Source: an uncultured Pseudomonadota bacterium
Lineage (GTDB): Bacteria; Pseudomonadota; Gammaproteobacteria; Burkholderiales; Rhodocyclaceae
DNA: 64,000 bases
Assembly (NCBI GenBank): GCA_903951825.1
Contig: CAJBDJ010000045.1
Coordinates: 1-64,000, forward strand
Reading direction: 5' to 3'
The notes under the pieces are model-generated. The model saw only the letters and a list, made by a program, of their open reading frames with translations, searched no databases and was not told the origin of the DNA. The number at the start of each line of letters is the position of its first letter. The first letter of the stretch is position 1. Positions 44,073 through 52,952 of the stretch are shown piece by piece. The position numbers were made by a program, and so were the translations under genes.

Positions 44073-45041
44073 ATGTCAATCAAGATTCAAAACACGCCGA
44101 ATCGCGCCGCCTTTGACGTAAACAACGCCCAGGATGTCCGGGCGCAGTTTCAGAAAGACCCCAAGCAGGGCTTGCAGGCGGCAGCGCAGCAATTCGAGAC
44201 GATGTTCCTGCAAATGGTGCTCAAGAGTATGCGCGATGCGACGCCGCAGGATGGCTTGCTGAACAGCGACCAGACGCGGTTTTACAATGGATTGCTCGAT
44301 CAGCAAATGGCGCAGGACATGGCTACGCAAGGCCGGGGGATTGGTTTTGCCAAGCTGATCGAAAGGCAGTTGGGTGGTTCAACGGGGATGCCGGAAGGGG
44401 GTGGGGGTCTGCCGCCACCGGCAAACCCTGCCGGCAGCACTTTGCCGCTCTCGCTCTCCGATGGCCGCCACCTGCAATACAAGGCGGTTGCTGCGAGCTT
44501 CCCTTCATCGGCTGCTTATGCTGCCTCATCGACATCGCTTGCCGGGATTGGCAAGACAAATGAGGCGGCTGGCTCGGCGCCGGAGTTTGTCAACCGGGTC
44601 TGGCCACATGCCGTTGAGGTGTCACGCTCAACCGGCATTCCACCGCAATTTCTGGTTGGCCATGCCGCCCTGGAGAGTGGTTGGGGGCGCAGTGAAATTC
44701 GCAAGGCTGATGGCTCTTCCAGCTTCAACCTGTTTGGTATCAAGGCCGGAAAAAACTGGACGGGAGGCACCGTCGATACGGCGACTACCGAATACGTCGA
44801 TGGCCAGCCGCAGCAAGTGGTTGAGCGTTTTCGCACGTACGGCTCTTACGAGGAGGCGTTCCGCGATTACGCCAGTCTGTTGCGCAATAACTCACGCTAC
44901 GGCGGGGTCATTGGTTCCCAGGATGGCACGGAGTTTGCGAAACGCTTACAGCAAGCGGGTTATGCCACTGATCCGATGTATGCAGACAAGCTCTCGCGCA
45001 TCATCAATGGCCCAACCCTGAGACAGGCGTTGATCGGTTAG
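44073..45041 (+). CDS. flgJ: Rod-cap and muramidase protein FlgJ
   Basis: This encodes 322 aa in two parts. The N-terminal rod-capping domain (about 25-105) has AAQQFETMFLQMVLKSMRDATP. After a Pro/Ser linker, the C-terminal glucosaminidase domain (about 170-315) has PPQFLVGHAALESGWGRSEI with the catalytic Glu, and SFNLFGIKAGKNWTGG. It caps the growing rod and opens the peptidoglycan. It is the last gene before the flgKL promoter. Confidence 0.95.
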   Translation: MSIKIQNTPNRAAFDVNNAQDVRAQFQKDPKQGLQAAAQQFETMFLQMVLKSMRDATPQDGLLNSDQTRFYNGLLDQQMAQDMATQGRGIGFAKLIERQLGGSTGMPEGGGGLPPPANPAGSTLPLSLSDGRHLQYKAVAASFPSSAAYAASSTSLAGIGKTNEAAGSAPEFVNRVWPHAVEVSRSTGIPPQFLVGHAALESGWGRSEIRKADGSSSFNLFGIKAGKNWTGGTVDTATTEYVDGQPQQVVERFRTYGSYEEAFRDYASLLRNNSRYGGVIGSQDGTEFAKRLQQAGYATDPMYADKLSRIINGPTLRQALIG

Positions 45042-45049
45042 ACGGCGCC

Positions 45050-45076
45050 TAAACTTTCCGGCGAAATGGCCGTAAA
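45050..45076 (+). promoter_or_regulatory. Sigma-28 promoter of flgKL
   Basis: TAAACTTT, an 11-bp spacer, then GCCGTAAA. This matches TAAAGTTT-N11-GCCGATAA at 7 of 8 bases in the -35 and 6 of 8 in the -10, with exact spacing. It starts 8 bp after the flgJ stop, so flgK and flgL can be expressed late and separately from the hook-basal-body genes. Confidence 0.8.
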
Positions 45077-45093
45077 CCTCCTTGAGGTGAATG

Positions 45094-47145
45094 ATGAGCA
45101 CAGGATTATTCAGTATCGGTATCAGCGGTCTTAATGCCGCCCAGTTGAATTTGCTGGCAACCGAGCATAACGTCGTTAATGCCAGCACGCCCGGCTATAC
45201 GCGCCAGCGCGTTGTCCAGAGCACCAACACGGCGGTCAATTCGTATGCCGGTTCGCTCGGTCAGGGTGTTCATGTCCAGACCATCGAGCGTATGTACGAC
45301 AAATTCTTGACTAGTCAGATCAATACCGCCCAGACGCAGATGAGTTCTCTTGACGCTTATTACAGTCAGATCAAGCAGATAGATGCGATGCTGGCCGACC
45401 CGTCAGCCGGTTTGTCGCCGGCATTGCAGGATTTTTTCTCGGGCGTTCAGCAGGTGTCATCCAATCCGTCGCTGTTGCCAGCACGCCAGTCGATGATTTC
45501 CGCAGCACAAACCCTGGTAACCCGCTTTCAAAATCTGGATCTGCGGCTGACTGAAATTGCCGAACAGGTGAATGGCCGGATTTCCAATGCGGTGGCCGAG
45601 ATCAATAGCTTCGCCTCCCAGATCGCCAAATTGAATCAGCAAATCATTGTTGCCGAATCGGGCTACGCGCAGCCAGCCAATGATTTGCTCGATCAACGCG
45701 ATCAGCTGGTGAATGAGTTGAATAAACTGATCAAGGTCTCAACCACGACGAATGCCGACGGCTCTTTCAATCTTTTTATCGGTACCGGACAACAACTGGT
45801 GGTCAGTGCGCAGGCCAATGAATTAACCGCGACCTCGTCCAGGGCTGACCCGACAAAGATCGTTGTCGGTCTGAAAACGCTCGGCGGGGTACAGGAGTTC
45901 CCGGAGTCGATGATCACCGGGGGGGAACTCGGCGGTCTGATCAGTTTCCGCGATCAATCTCTTGAAGTCGCTGCCAACGAAATGGGGCGGGTCGCTGCCT
46001 CTCTGGCGTTGACCTTCAATGCCCAGAATGCCTTGGGTCAGGATTTGACTGGCAAGGCTGCGGGGGATATTGGTTTTGTCGGAGGATTTTTCACGATTCC
46101 CGATCCAAAACTGGTTCCCAACTCAAGCAACATCGGGAGTGCTAGTCTCGCCGCTACCTTTGCCGCCCCCAATGCCCCCGGGGCACCCGGCTACAGCGGG
46201 AATTTCTCGACAAATCTGAGCAACAGCAGTTATCAAATCCAGTTTGGTGTTGCCTCGGGGGTGCCATTGTCGACGCCATACACCATTACGCGATTGAGCG
46301 ACAATGTTCAGGTGGCATCCGGTACGGGCACCGGAAACGTGGTTTTTGATGGCGTCAATCTGGCGATCACGGCCAGTGGAGCCAATGGCGACCGATTTAT
46401 CCTCAAGCCGGTGACCGAGGCAGGGCGGAATATTGGGGTCAATCCGCTGGTTGCCGCAGACCCGCGCCTGGTGGCCGCGGCGGCGCCGGTAAAGGTAACG
46501 CAGGCATTGACTAATACCGGGTCGATGGCGGTTTCCCAGGGAATTGTCGGTGTCGGATACAACGCTTCGGTTTTGCCAGTTACCTTGCTTGCGGAAGCGG
46601 CGACGCCGCCAACCACACTGAGTGGAATCACGGGGTCATGGACAGCGATTTATTCTGATGGCCAAAATGCGGGCTCGGGGACGGGCGGCACGATTGCCCT
46701 GACGAATGCCTCGGGAGGTACGCTTTCCCGAATTACGTTTTCAGGAATGTCTTTTGAAGTCAGCGGGGCGCCCGCTTCGGGTGACAGTTTTGTCATCGGC
46801 CGGAATCGATCCGGTACCAACGCAGGCGTCCAGGACGGTCGAAATGCAGCCTTGTTTGCCAAGTTGCAAACCCAAAATACACTGGCTGGCGGCACCTCAA
46901 CTTTTCAGGCCGCTTACGCGGGACTCGTGGCCGACAACAGCATTCGTGCGCGTGAGGCCAAGGTACAACTTGATGCGCAAAGTGCCATTCTGGATCAGGC
47001 GCAAGCGACCCGGGATTCGCTTTCTGGCGTTAATCTCGATGAAGAAGCAGCCAACATGCTGCGCTTTCAGCAGGCTTATCAAGCCTCATCCAAAATATTG
47101 GAGATCGGTAACCGGCTCTTCGACACCATCCTGTCGATCGGCTAA
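45094..47145 (+). CDS. flgK: Hook-filament junction protein FlgK (HAP1)
   Basis: This encodes 683 aa from the second of two tandem ATGs (45091 and 45094), with GAGGTGA upstream. N-terminal LFSIGISGLNAAQLNLLATEHNVVNASTPGYTRQR and C-terminal SGVNLDEEAANMLRFQQAYQASSKILEIGN are the family ends. It is longer than enteric FlgK (about 550), with the extra length in the variable middle (about 330-560). It joins hook to filament together with FlgL. Confidence 0.95.
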   Translation: MSTGLFSIGISGLNAAQLNLLATEHNVVNASTPGYTRQRVVQSTNTAVNSYAGSLGQGVHVQTIERMYDKFLTSQINTAQTQMSSLDAYYSQIKQIDAMLADPSAGLSPALQDFFSGVQQVSSNPSLLPARQSMISAAQTLVTRFQNLDLRLTEIAEQVNGRISNAVAEINSFASQIAKLNQQIIVAESGYAQPANDLLDQRDQLVNELNKLIKVSTTTNADGSFNLFIGTGQQLVVSAQANELTATSSRADPTKIVVGLKTLGGVQEFPESMITGGELGGLISFRDQSLEVAANEMGRVAASLALTFNAQNALGQDLTGKAAGDIGFVGGFFTIPDPKLVPNSSNIGSASLAATFAAPNAPGAPGYSGNFSTNLSNSSYQIQFGVASGVPLSTPYTITRLSDNVQVASGTGTGNVVFDGVNLAITASGANGDRFILKPVTEAGRNIGVNPLVAADPRLVAAAAPVKVTQALTNTGSMAVSQGIVGVGYNASVLPVTLLAEAATPPTTLSGITGSWTAIYSDGQNAGSGTGGTIALTNASGGTLSRITFSGMSFEVSGAPASGDSFVIGRNRSGTNAGVQDGRNAALFAKLQTQNTLAGGTSTFQAAYAGLVADNSIRAREAKVQLDAQSAILDQAQATRDSLSGVNLDEEAANMLRFQQAYQASSKILEIGNRLFDTILSIG

Positions 47146-47159
47146 CGAGGAGTCATATC

Positions 47160-48116
47160 ATGCGTGTCAGTACATCGATGATCTTCAATAACGGTAGTAA
47201 CGGGATCCAGAGCCGACAGTCCGATCTGTACAAAATTCAGAGCCAGCTCTCCAGCGGCAGGCGGATTCAGACACCTGAGGATGATCCGATTGGCGCTTCT
47301 GAAGTTCTTCAAATCAGCCAGTCCAATGCCGTCAATAGCCAGTATTTGGAGAATCAGGCAAATGCGCAGGGACAGCTTGCCTATGTCGAGTCCACGCTCG
47401 GCGGAATTGGCGATGCGCTGTTGAGAGTGACCGAGTTGGCGACCAAGGGCGAGGGGGTATCACTCAGTGCTGCCGAGCGAGGAATGATCGCTACCGAGTT
47501 GAAGGGGCTGCTGGCGAACCTGATCGGCCTGGCTAATACCCAGGACGGAACCGGAAAATATATTTTTGCCGGGTACAACTCGTCGATCAAGCCGTTTTCC
47601 GCTGTGACGCAGTCGACCCCACCGCCCGTTTACGGCTTGGGTAACACCTATGTCACCTACAGCGGGGATGCTGGCAAGCCAACGCTGTCAGTGACTGCAT
47701 CGAATGAGATGGCGGTGAGCGAGAACGGCCTGGACGTATTCATGCTGGTCAAGAATGCCTCCGGAAGCGTCAGCGGCAAGAGCCTGTTTGACACGGTGCA
47801 GAACCTGATCAACAACATGGATGGCTCTTTGACCTATGATTCGGCGAAGCAGGCGACAGCGATCGTCGAGGTCAGGTCGTTGATTTCGCACATCTCAACG
47901 GTTCGGGCTTCGGTCGGAGCGCGTCAGAATTCTCTGGATGGACTGACCTCGGCCGGTGAGGATGTCAAATATCTGTACGACAGCCGTCTCGCAGAGTTAC
48001 AGAATCTGGATTACACCGCTGCTATTTCTGAGTATGCAAACGTCAAAATGCAACTTGAGGCCGCTCAGTTGAGTTTCAAGCAAAGCAGTCAGCTGAGCTT
48101 GTTCAGCCTCTTATGA
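47160..48116 (+). CDS. flgL: Hook-filament junction protein FlgL (HAP3)
   Basis: This encodes 318 aa. MRVSTSMIFNNGSNGIQSRQSDLYKIQSQLSSGRRIQTPEDDP is the flagellin-like FlgL start, and the C-terminal YDSRLAELQNLDYTAAISEYANVKMQLEAAQLSFKQSSQLSLF closes the D0/D1 helices. It starts 15 bp after flgK and overlaps the next gene by 4 bp (ATGA). Confidence 0.95.
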   Translation: MRVSTSMIFNNGSNGIQSRQSDLYKIQSQLSSGRRIQTPEDDPIGASEVLQISQSNAVNSQYLENQANAQGQLAYVESTLGGIGDALLRVTELATKGEGVSLSAAERGMIATELKGLLANLIGLANTQDGTGKYIFAGYNSSIKPFSAVTQSTPPPVYGLGNTYVTYSGDAGKPTLSVTASNEMAVSENGLDVFMLVKNASGSVSGKSLFDTVQNLINNMDGSLTYDSAKQATAIVEVRSLISHISTVRASVGARQNSLDGLTSAGEDVKYLYDSRLAELQNLDYTAAISEYANVKMQLEAAQLSFKQSSQLSLFSLL

Positions 48117-48586
48117 AAGTCATGGTTCTGATGCTTGCTGGCGGGATTGCATTGTCCGGATGCAGTTCGCCAACCAAAATTGCATCACCACTGGTACCCG
48201 ATAAGTCCCTGCAGTTAACTGCCAAGACGTCGCTCAACATGTCTACAGCCGTTACGGGACTAGTCGTTGCGGCAGCCATTTATCTGGTCTATGACCCCTT
48301 GGCGCCAAATTGGGAAATTGAGGAGTCACGACTTCATGGCGATACATATCGCTTCTCCATGAAAATGAAGCGTTACCACACGGGAGGCTCTGGCGAGTCA
48401 ATTCAGATCCTCAAGCGGCGCGCCAGCCAACTGCAAAACGAGCAGGGCTTTGCCGATTTCCATATTCTTGAATACACCGAGGGAATCGATTCGCAGACTA
48501 TCGGCGCCCGGCGTATTGCCGAGGGAACCGTCAAACTTGTGCAGCGCGAGCAGGCTGATTCTTTCCGCCTCAATGATCGCTATTGA
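48113..48586 (+). CDS. Uncharacterised lipoprotein at the end of the flgKL operon
   Basis: This encodes 157 aa, with ATG overlapping the flgL stop (ATGA), so it is translationally coupled. The signal peptide ends in lipobox IALSGC (Cys16), followed by SSPTK. A hydrophobic patch (about 46-62, TGLVVAAAIYLVYDPLAP) and a mixed soluble domain follow, with YRFSMKMKRYHTGGSGES and a basic, polar C-terminus. No flagellar family was recognised. The residue after Cys16 is Ser, so by the +2 rule it should go to the outer membrane. A flagellar, envelope or sheath-related role is suggested only by location. It converges with fliR, with a 7-bp overlap. Confidence 0.8.
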   Translation: MKVMVLMLAGGIALSGCSSPTKIASPLVPDKSLQLTAKTSLNMSTAVTGLVVAAAIYLVYDPLAPNWEIEESRLHGDTYRFSMKMKRYHTGGSGESIQILKRRASQLQNEQGFADFHILEYTEGIDSQTIGARRIAEGTVKLVQREQADSFRLNDRY

Positions 48587-49365
48587 CCCGGCATTACGGC
48601 AAAGCCAAGTAGCGAACTGAGCGCAACTTCGTAAAGCGCTTGTAACGGGGTTGCCAGGTAATTCATGCTGATGGCAAGAGCGATAAATCCCCCCATCAAG
48701 GTCAATGGAAAACCCAGCGCAAAAATATTGAGTTGTGGCGCCGCGCGTGTCAGCACAGCGAGGGCGATATTGGTAATCATCAGCGCCACGACCACAGGCA
48801 AGGCAATCAGCAGGCCGAACGAAAATATCTTGCTCCCCAACTCGACAAGATTAAGCCAACTCGCCGCACCTAACGGATTGGCGCTGACGGGAATTGCGTA
48901 AAAACTCTGCGCCAGGGTGGCGACGTAAATCAGGTGTCCATTCAGCGAGAGAAACAGCAACAATCCGATCAGGCTGATGAATTCCGAAATCACCGGGGTT
49001 TGCGATGAATTGAGCGGGTCATAGGAGGTAGCAAACCCGAGACCCATTTGCATGCCAATCAATTCCCCGGCTAAATCAACGGCAGAAAAAACAATCCGGG
49101 CAGCGAAGCCCATGGCGATGCCAATCAACATTTGCTGAGCCAGAACCCAGAGGCCGGCCAATGAAGCTGGTGCCATCAGCGGCATGGCTGGTAGCGCCGG
49201 AACAATTGCGATGGTAATTCCAAAGCCGAGGATCAGGCGGGTTCGGCGCGGGATTCCGGCCGTACTCCACAAAGGCGCTGCCGCAATAAAGGCCAGAATG
49301 CGGGCTAGTGGATACGCATAAGCGACGATCCAGGCATCGATCTGCGTGGTCGTGACGCTGAACAT
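48580..49365 (-). CDS. fliR: Flagellar export gate protein FliR
   Basis: This encodes 261 aa, very hydrophobic with about six membrane helices. Conserved parts are ILAFIAAAPLWSTAGIPRRTRLILGFGITI, IGMQMGLGFATSYDPLNSSQTPVISEF and QLNIFALGFPLTLMGGFIALAIS. It is the last gene of the fliF-to-fliR operon and part of the FliPQR channel. Confidence 0.96.
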   Translation of the reverse strand: MFSVTTTQIDAWIVAYAYPLARILAFIAAAPLWSTAGIPRRTRLILGFGITIAIVPALPAMPLMAPASLAGLWVLAQQMLIGIAMGFAARIVFSAVDLAGELIGMQMGLGFATSYDPLNSSQTPVISEFISLIGLLLFLSLNGHLIYVATLAQSFYAIPVSANPLGAASWLNLVELGSKIFSFGLLIALPVVVALMITNIALAVLTRAAPQLNIFALGFPLTLMGGFIALAISMNYLATPLQALYEVALSSLLGFAVMPGQ

Positions 49366-49366
49366 C

Positions 49367-49636
49367 TCAGCCGATCAGTTGCGGAATATTGGTGAACAGG
49401 CGCTGAATGTAATCAACCAGATAATCCAGCATCCATGGCCCAAAAAAAATCAGGACGACAAACATCGCAACCAGTTTGGGAACAAATTGCAAAGTCGATT
49501 CATTGATCTGGGTTGCCGCCTGAAAAATGCTGATCACCAGCCCGACGACCAGAGCCGTGATCAACAAGGGCGCCGCAAGAATCAAGGTGACTTCAATGGC
49601 CTGGCGGCCGATTTCCATGACGACGCCGGGTGTCAT
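49367..49636 (-). CDS. fliQ: Flagellar export gate protein FliQ
   Basis: This encodes 89 aa with two membrane helices: [43 protein letters not shown], which spans the first helix and the conserved loop, and [22 protein letters not shown]. The length matches the family exactly. It overlaps fliP by 4 bp and precedes fliR by 1 bp. Confidence 0.96.
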   Translation of the reverse strand: MTPGVVMEIGRQAIEVTLILAAPLLITALVVGLVISIFQAATQINESTLQFVPKLVAMFVVLIFFGPWMLDYLVDYIQRLFTNIPQLIG

Positions 49637-50379
49637 GAACCGAAACTCTGAACCAGTGAGCCAATCACCAGATGCCAGCCGTCAACCAGAACAAAGAGCA
49701 TCAGCTTGAAGGGAAGGGCGACCATGACCGGAGACATCATCATCATCCCCATCGACATCAATATGCTGGCGACGACCATGTCGATAATCAGGAAGGGAAT
49801 GAAGAGAATAAAGCCGATCTGGAACGCGGTTTTCAATTCACTGATGACAAAAGCAGGTACCAGAATTCGCAAGGGGGTGTCTTCCGGTTTCTCGATCTTG
49901 TCAATTTTCGCGACATTGGCAAACATCGCAATATCCGCTTCGCGGGTCTGTTTGAGCATGAAGGCGCGCATTGGCTCTGCTGCCCGTTCTCCCGCCTGGA
50001 TGAAGTTAATCCGGTTTTCCGAGAGTGGAACATAGGCATTGTTGTAAACCGTCTCCAGCGTGGGTGCCATGATGAAAAAAGTCAAAAACAAAGCCAAGCC
50101 GACGAGCACCTGGTTGGGCGGGGATGTTTGAGTGCCCATTGCGTGGCGCAGCAGGGACAGCACAATGATGATCCGGGTGAAACTGGTCATCATCAGCACG
50201 ATTGCCGGAATGAAGGTCAGCGCAGTCAGCAGAAATAGCGTCTGAATGGTCAGGCTGTAGGTCGTCCCGCCACCCGCCATCGGCGTGCTGTTGAGTGCCG
50301 GCAGGCCGCTCGTGGTTTGGGCGAGCGCGAGTGTGGCCGGTAACAGCAGAATGGCGGCCGTCAGCAGACGCCTAAACAT
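49633..50379 (-). CDS. fliP: Flagellar export gate protein FliP
   Basis: This encodes 248 aa. It has a signal peptide ([20 protein letters not shown]), a property of FliP, then four membrane helices. Signature segments are [45 protein letters not shown] and [38 protein letters not shown]. It forms the pentameric core of the export channel. It overlaps fliO by 8 bp. Confidence 0.97.
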   Translation of the reverse strand: MFRRLLTAAILLLPATLALAQTTSGLPALNSTPMAGGGTTYSLTIQTLFLLTALTFIPAIVLMMTSFTRIIIVLSLLRHAMGTQTSPPNQVLVGLALFLTFFIMAPTLETVYNNAYVPLSENRINFIQAGERAAEPMRAFMLKQTREADIAMFANVAKIDKIEKPEDTPLRILVPAFVISELKTAFQIGFILFIPFLIIDMVVASILMSMGMMMMSPVMVALPFKLMLFVLVDGWHLVIGSLVQSFGS

Positions 50380-50785
50380 GACGACGCTCGCTGGCCGCTT
50401 TCAACCAGTGCTTGAAAGGTGTATCCGGATTCCCTGAAGCGGGAGCGGACAAGGCATCTATGCTGCCTTTGGGGAGTTGGTGCAAGGTACGTATCTGGCC
50501 GGGAACGACGCCAATCACCAGCCAGGTGTCGCCTACTTCAACCAGTACTAGGCGCTCACGTGGGCCAAGGGCAACGCCACCAATGACCTTCATGCCACCC
50601 TGCCCAAAACCCTTCCCGCCAGAAATTTTGCGTGCCAGCCAGGCGGCGCCAAGCAACACACCGATGATCAGGATCAGAGCCAGCGCGGCCTGCACATAGC
50701 TGGCAGAAGAAACACCAGGCGCTTGGGCATCGGCACCAATGGCATGAAACGGGATGAGCAGCAAAAAAAATAGACGACACGCCAT
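50372..50785 (-). CDS. fliO: Flagellar export protein FliO
   Basis: This encodes 137 aa. A hydrophobic leader (about 1-20) and one membrane helix (about 32-50, [21 protein letters not shown]) precede the FliO cytoplasmic domain: [27 protein letters not shown]. It assists FliP assembly. A 103-bp gap (50786-50888) separates it from fliN; I see no gene or clear promoter there. Confidence 0.92.
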   Translation of the reverse strand: MACRLFFLLLIPFHAIGADAQAPGVSSASYVQAALALILIIGVLLGAAWLARKISGGKGFGQGGMKVIGGVALGPRERLVLVEVGDTWLVIGVVPGQIRTLHQLPKGSIDALSAPASGNPDTPFKHWLKAASERRHV

Positions 50786-50888
50786 GGAAACGCCCTGATC
50801 CGATGAATTCAGCGCGCTATCTTAAACCGAAACCGGGGCGGGCGTCTGTTGCGGTCAACGGCTCAAACTGGCCGAATTTATCGACATG

Positions 50889-51335
50889 TCAGCGATTGAT
50901 TTTCCGCATCCGCTCGGATGGCGTAATGATGTCGGTCAGGCGAATGCCGAACTTGTCATTAACCACCACCACTTCGCCTTGGGCAATGAGCGTGCCATTG
51001 ACCAGAACGTCCATTGGCTCCCCGGCCATTGCTTCCAGTTCGACCACCGAGCCGTGCGCCAGCTGGAGGAGATTTTTAATGGTAATTTTGGTTCGTCCGA
51101 GCTCAACAGTGATCTGGACTGGAATGTCGAGAATCATGTCGAGTTCGTTCATCATCCCGGCTGCCGCCCCGCCACCGCCAAATGACGGGAAAATATCGGC
51201 CGACTGAGCGGCCGGAGCGGGAGTTTCTGCTTCTGCCACGGCTTGTTCCGACATTGCCGCGGCCCAGTCATCCTCGCTGATCTGGCCTTCGTCTTCGGGG
51301 GTTGCGCTTTCTGTGTTTTCCATTTCTTCAGCCAT
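50889..51335 (-). CDS. fliN: Flagellar switch protein FliN
   Basis: This encodes 148 aa from ATG 51335 (MAEEMENTESA), which overlaps the fliM stop by 8 bp; the track's start 17 codons upstream lies inside fliM. An acidic N-terminal tail (about 1-60) precedes the SpoA domain: LDMILDIPVQITVELGRTKITIKNLLQLAHGSVVELEAMAGEPMDVLVNGTLIAQGEVVVVNDKFGIRL. It forms the base of the C-ring and docks the export ATPase via FliH. Confidence 0.96.
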   Translation of the reverse strand: MAEEMENTESATPEDEGQISEDDWAAAMSEQAVAEAETPAPAAQSADIFPSFGGGGAAAGMMNELDMILDIPVQITVELGRTKITIKNLLQLAHGSVVELEAMAGEPMDVLVNGTLIAQGEVVVVNDKFGIRLTDIITPSERMRKINR

Positions 51336-52344
51336 TTTGGACTCCCGATGCCGGCTTGCTGGTCGGCAGATCGGACGATGCGGCAAGGAATCGTTCGACT
51401 TTCAAAGCATATTGGCCATTTTGTTGGCCGTAAGTACATTCCATCAGCGGCACATTATCAACATGTGCTTCAATCTTGGATGGAATATGAAGCGGAATGA
51501 CGTCTCCAGCTTTCAGTTTGAGTATCTCGCGCAGGGAGATTTTCCCCGAACCCAGTTGGGCAACGATTTCCAGTTCGGCGCTCTGCAACTGTTTGCGCAG
51601 TGTGACGATCCAGCGCTTGTCAGTGGATAGCTGATCGCTTTGCATGGTGCTGTAGAGCAAGTCACGAATTGGCTCAAGCATCGAATAAGGGAAGCAAATA
51701 TGCATATCTGCCGTAGCGCCGCCAAATTCAAGCGTGAACGTCGTTGCAACAACAATTTCCGAGGGAGTGGCGATATTGGCAAATTGCGAATTCATCTCTG
51801 ATCGGATGTACTCGAAGTTGATTTCATGGACTGGCTTCCACGATTTGCTGTACTCGGTGAAAACCACCCCCAGCAGACCCTGAATGATGCGCTGTTCTGT
51901 CGCGGTGAAATCTCGACCCTCAACGCGTGTATGGAAGCGACCATCCCCTCCAAACATGTTGTCGACGACCAGAAATACCAGATTGGGATCAAAAACGAAG
52001 AGTGCAGTACCGCGCAACGGCTTGGCAACGACCAGATTCAGGTTGGTCGGCACGACAAGATTACGGATGAATTCACTGTACTTTTGAACCCGGATCGGCC
52101 CTACCGATATTTCGGCATTGCGATGCATGTAGTTGAACATGCCAATTCGCAGATAACGCGCAAAACGCTCGTTGACCAACTCCAGCGTTGGCATCCGGCC
52201 GCGCACAATGCGTTCCTGGGTGCCAAGATTGTACGAGCGAACTCCCGTACCTTCATTGGCCTCGTTTTCTGGTTCATCGGTTTCCCCGGTGACGCCCTTG
52301 AGTAGTGCATCGACCTCGTCCTGGGATAGAAAGTCGCCAGCCAT
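51328..52344 (-). CDS. fliM: Flagellar switch protein FliM
   Basis: This encodes 338 aa. The N-terminal CheY-P-binding peptide is FLSQDEVDALLKGV. The middle CheC-like domain (about 45-235) and C-terminal SpoA domain (about 255-320) follow. Conserved parts are ERFARYLRIGMFNYMHRNAEISV and IPLHIPSKIEAHVDNVPLMECTYG. It receives the CheY signal and sets rotation direction. The CheY-binding peptide is echoed by the extra peptides in this cluster's CheZ. Confidence 0.96.
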   Translation of the reverse strand: MAGDFLSQDEVDALLKGVTGETDEPENEANEGTGVRSYNLGTQERIVRGRMPTLELVNERFARYLRIGMFNYMHRNAEISVGPIRVQKYSEFIRNLVVPTNLNLVVAKPLRGTALFVFDPNLVFLVVDNMFGGDGRFHTRVEGRDFTATEQRIIQGLLGVVFTEYSKSWKPVHEINFEYIRSEMNSQFANIATPSEIVVATTFTLEFGGATADMHICFPYSMLEPIRDLLYSTMQSDQLSTDKRWIVTLRKQLQSAELEIVAQLGSGKISLREILKLKAGDVIPLHIPSKIEAHVDNVPLMECTYGQQNGQYALKVERFLAASSDLPTSKPASGVQNG

Positions 52345-52350
52345 TTCGCC

Positions 52351-52923
52351 TTACTGAATGATAAACGAGGTGAATAAAACTGATTTCACCGGGCTGTTTG
52401 AGTCTGCAGGAACGCCTTTTTTGCCGGATTCAGAGGGTTCAATCACCGAATTGATCTCGTCTTTCAAACCTTCGGCGAGCTTTTCCTTGCCTTCCTTGGG
52501 CATCAATTCGGACGCCTTTTTACTTGATAACAACAAGGTGATGTTGTTGCGAATTTTGGGCATTCGTAATTTCAGATCAGCTTCGGCGTGAGCGTCAACG
52601 ATTTCAAGGGCGAGAACCACTTGCAAATATTGATCGCCGGTTTCCGGAATCAAATTGACGGTGAAGGGTTCCATGGTGATAAATATGGGTGGAGCCTCTT
52701 TTTCCTTCTTGGCATTTTTCTTTTTTGCCGGCTTTGCGGTGTCTTCGGCAACTTCCTCACCATCTTCTGGCGGATCACTTTTCTTCATCAGGAGGAAGGC
52801 CGCCCCACCGCCCACCAGAACGAGCAGAAGAACAGCTGCGATGATGATGATCAGCAGCTTTTTGCTTTTCTTTGGCGCTTGAGCTTCTGTCACTTCTTCC
52901 GTTGCTTTGGCATCTTTAGCCAT
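52351..52923 (-). CDS. fliL: Flagellar basal-body-associated protein FliL
   Basis: This encodes 190 aa. A Lys-rich cytoplasmic N-terminus is followed by one membrane helix (about 23-45, LLIIIIAAVLLLVLVGGGAAFLL), an acidic then basic linker (PPEDGEEVAEDTAKPAKKKNAKKEKE), and the periplasmic FliL domain (FITMEPFTVNLIPETGDQYLQVVLALEI). It associates with the stators. The linker is more highly charged than usual. Confidence 0.94.
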   Translation of the reverse strand: MAKDAKATEEVTEAQAPKKSKKLLIIIIAAVLLLVLVGGGAAFLLMKKSDPPEDGEEVAEDTAKPAKKKNAKKEKEAPPIFITMEPFTVNLIPETGDQYLQVVLALEIVDAHAEADLKLRMPKIRNNITLLLSSKKASELMPKEGKEKLAEGLKDEINSVIEPSESGKKGVPADSNSPVKSVLFTSFIIQ

Positions 52924-52952
52924 ACTTATCCCTCCACGCGATCATTTTTTGA

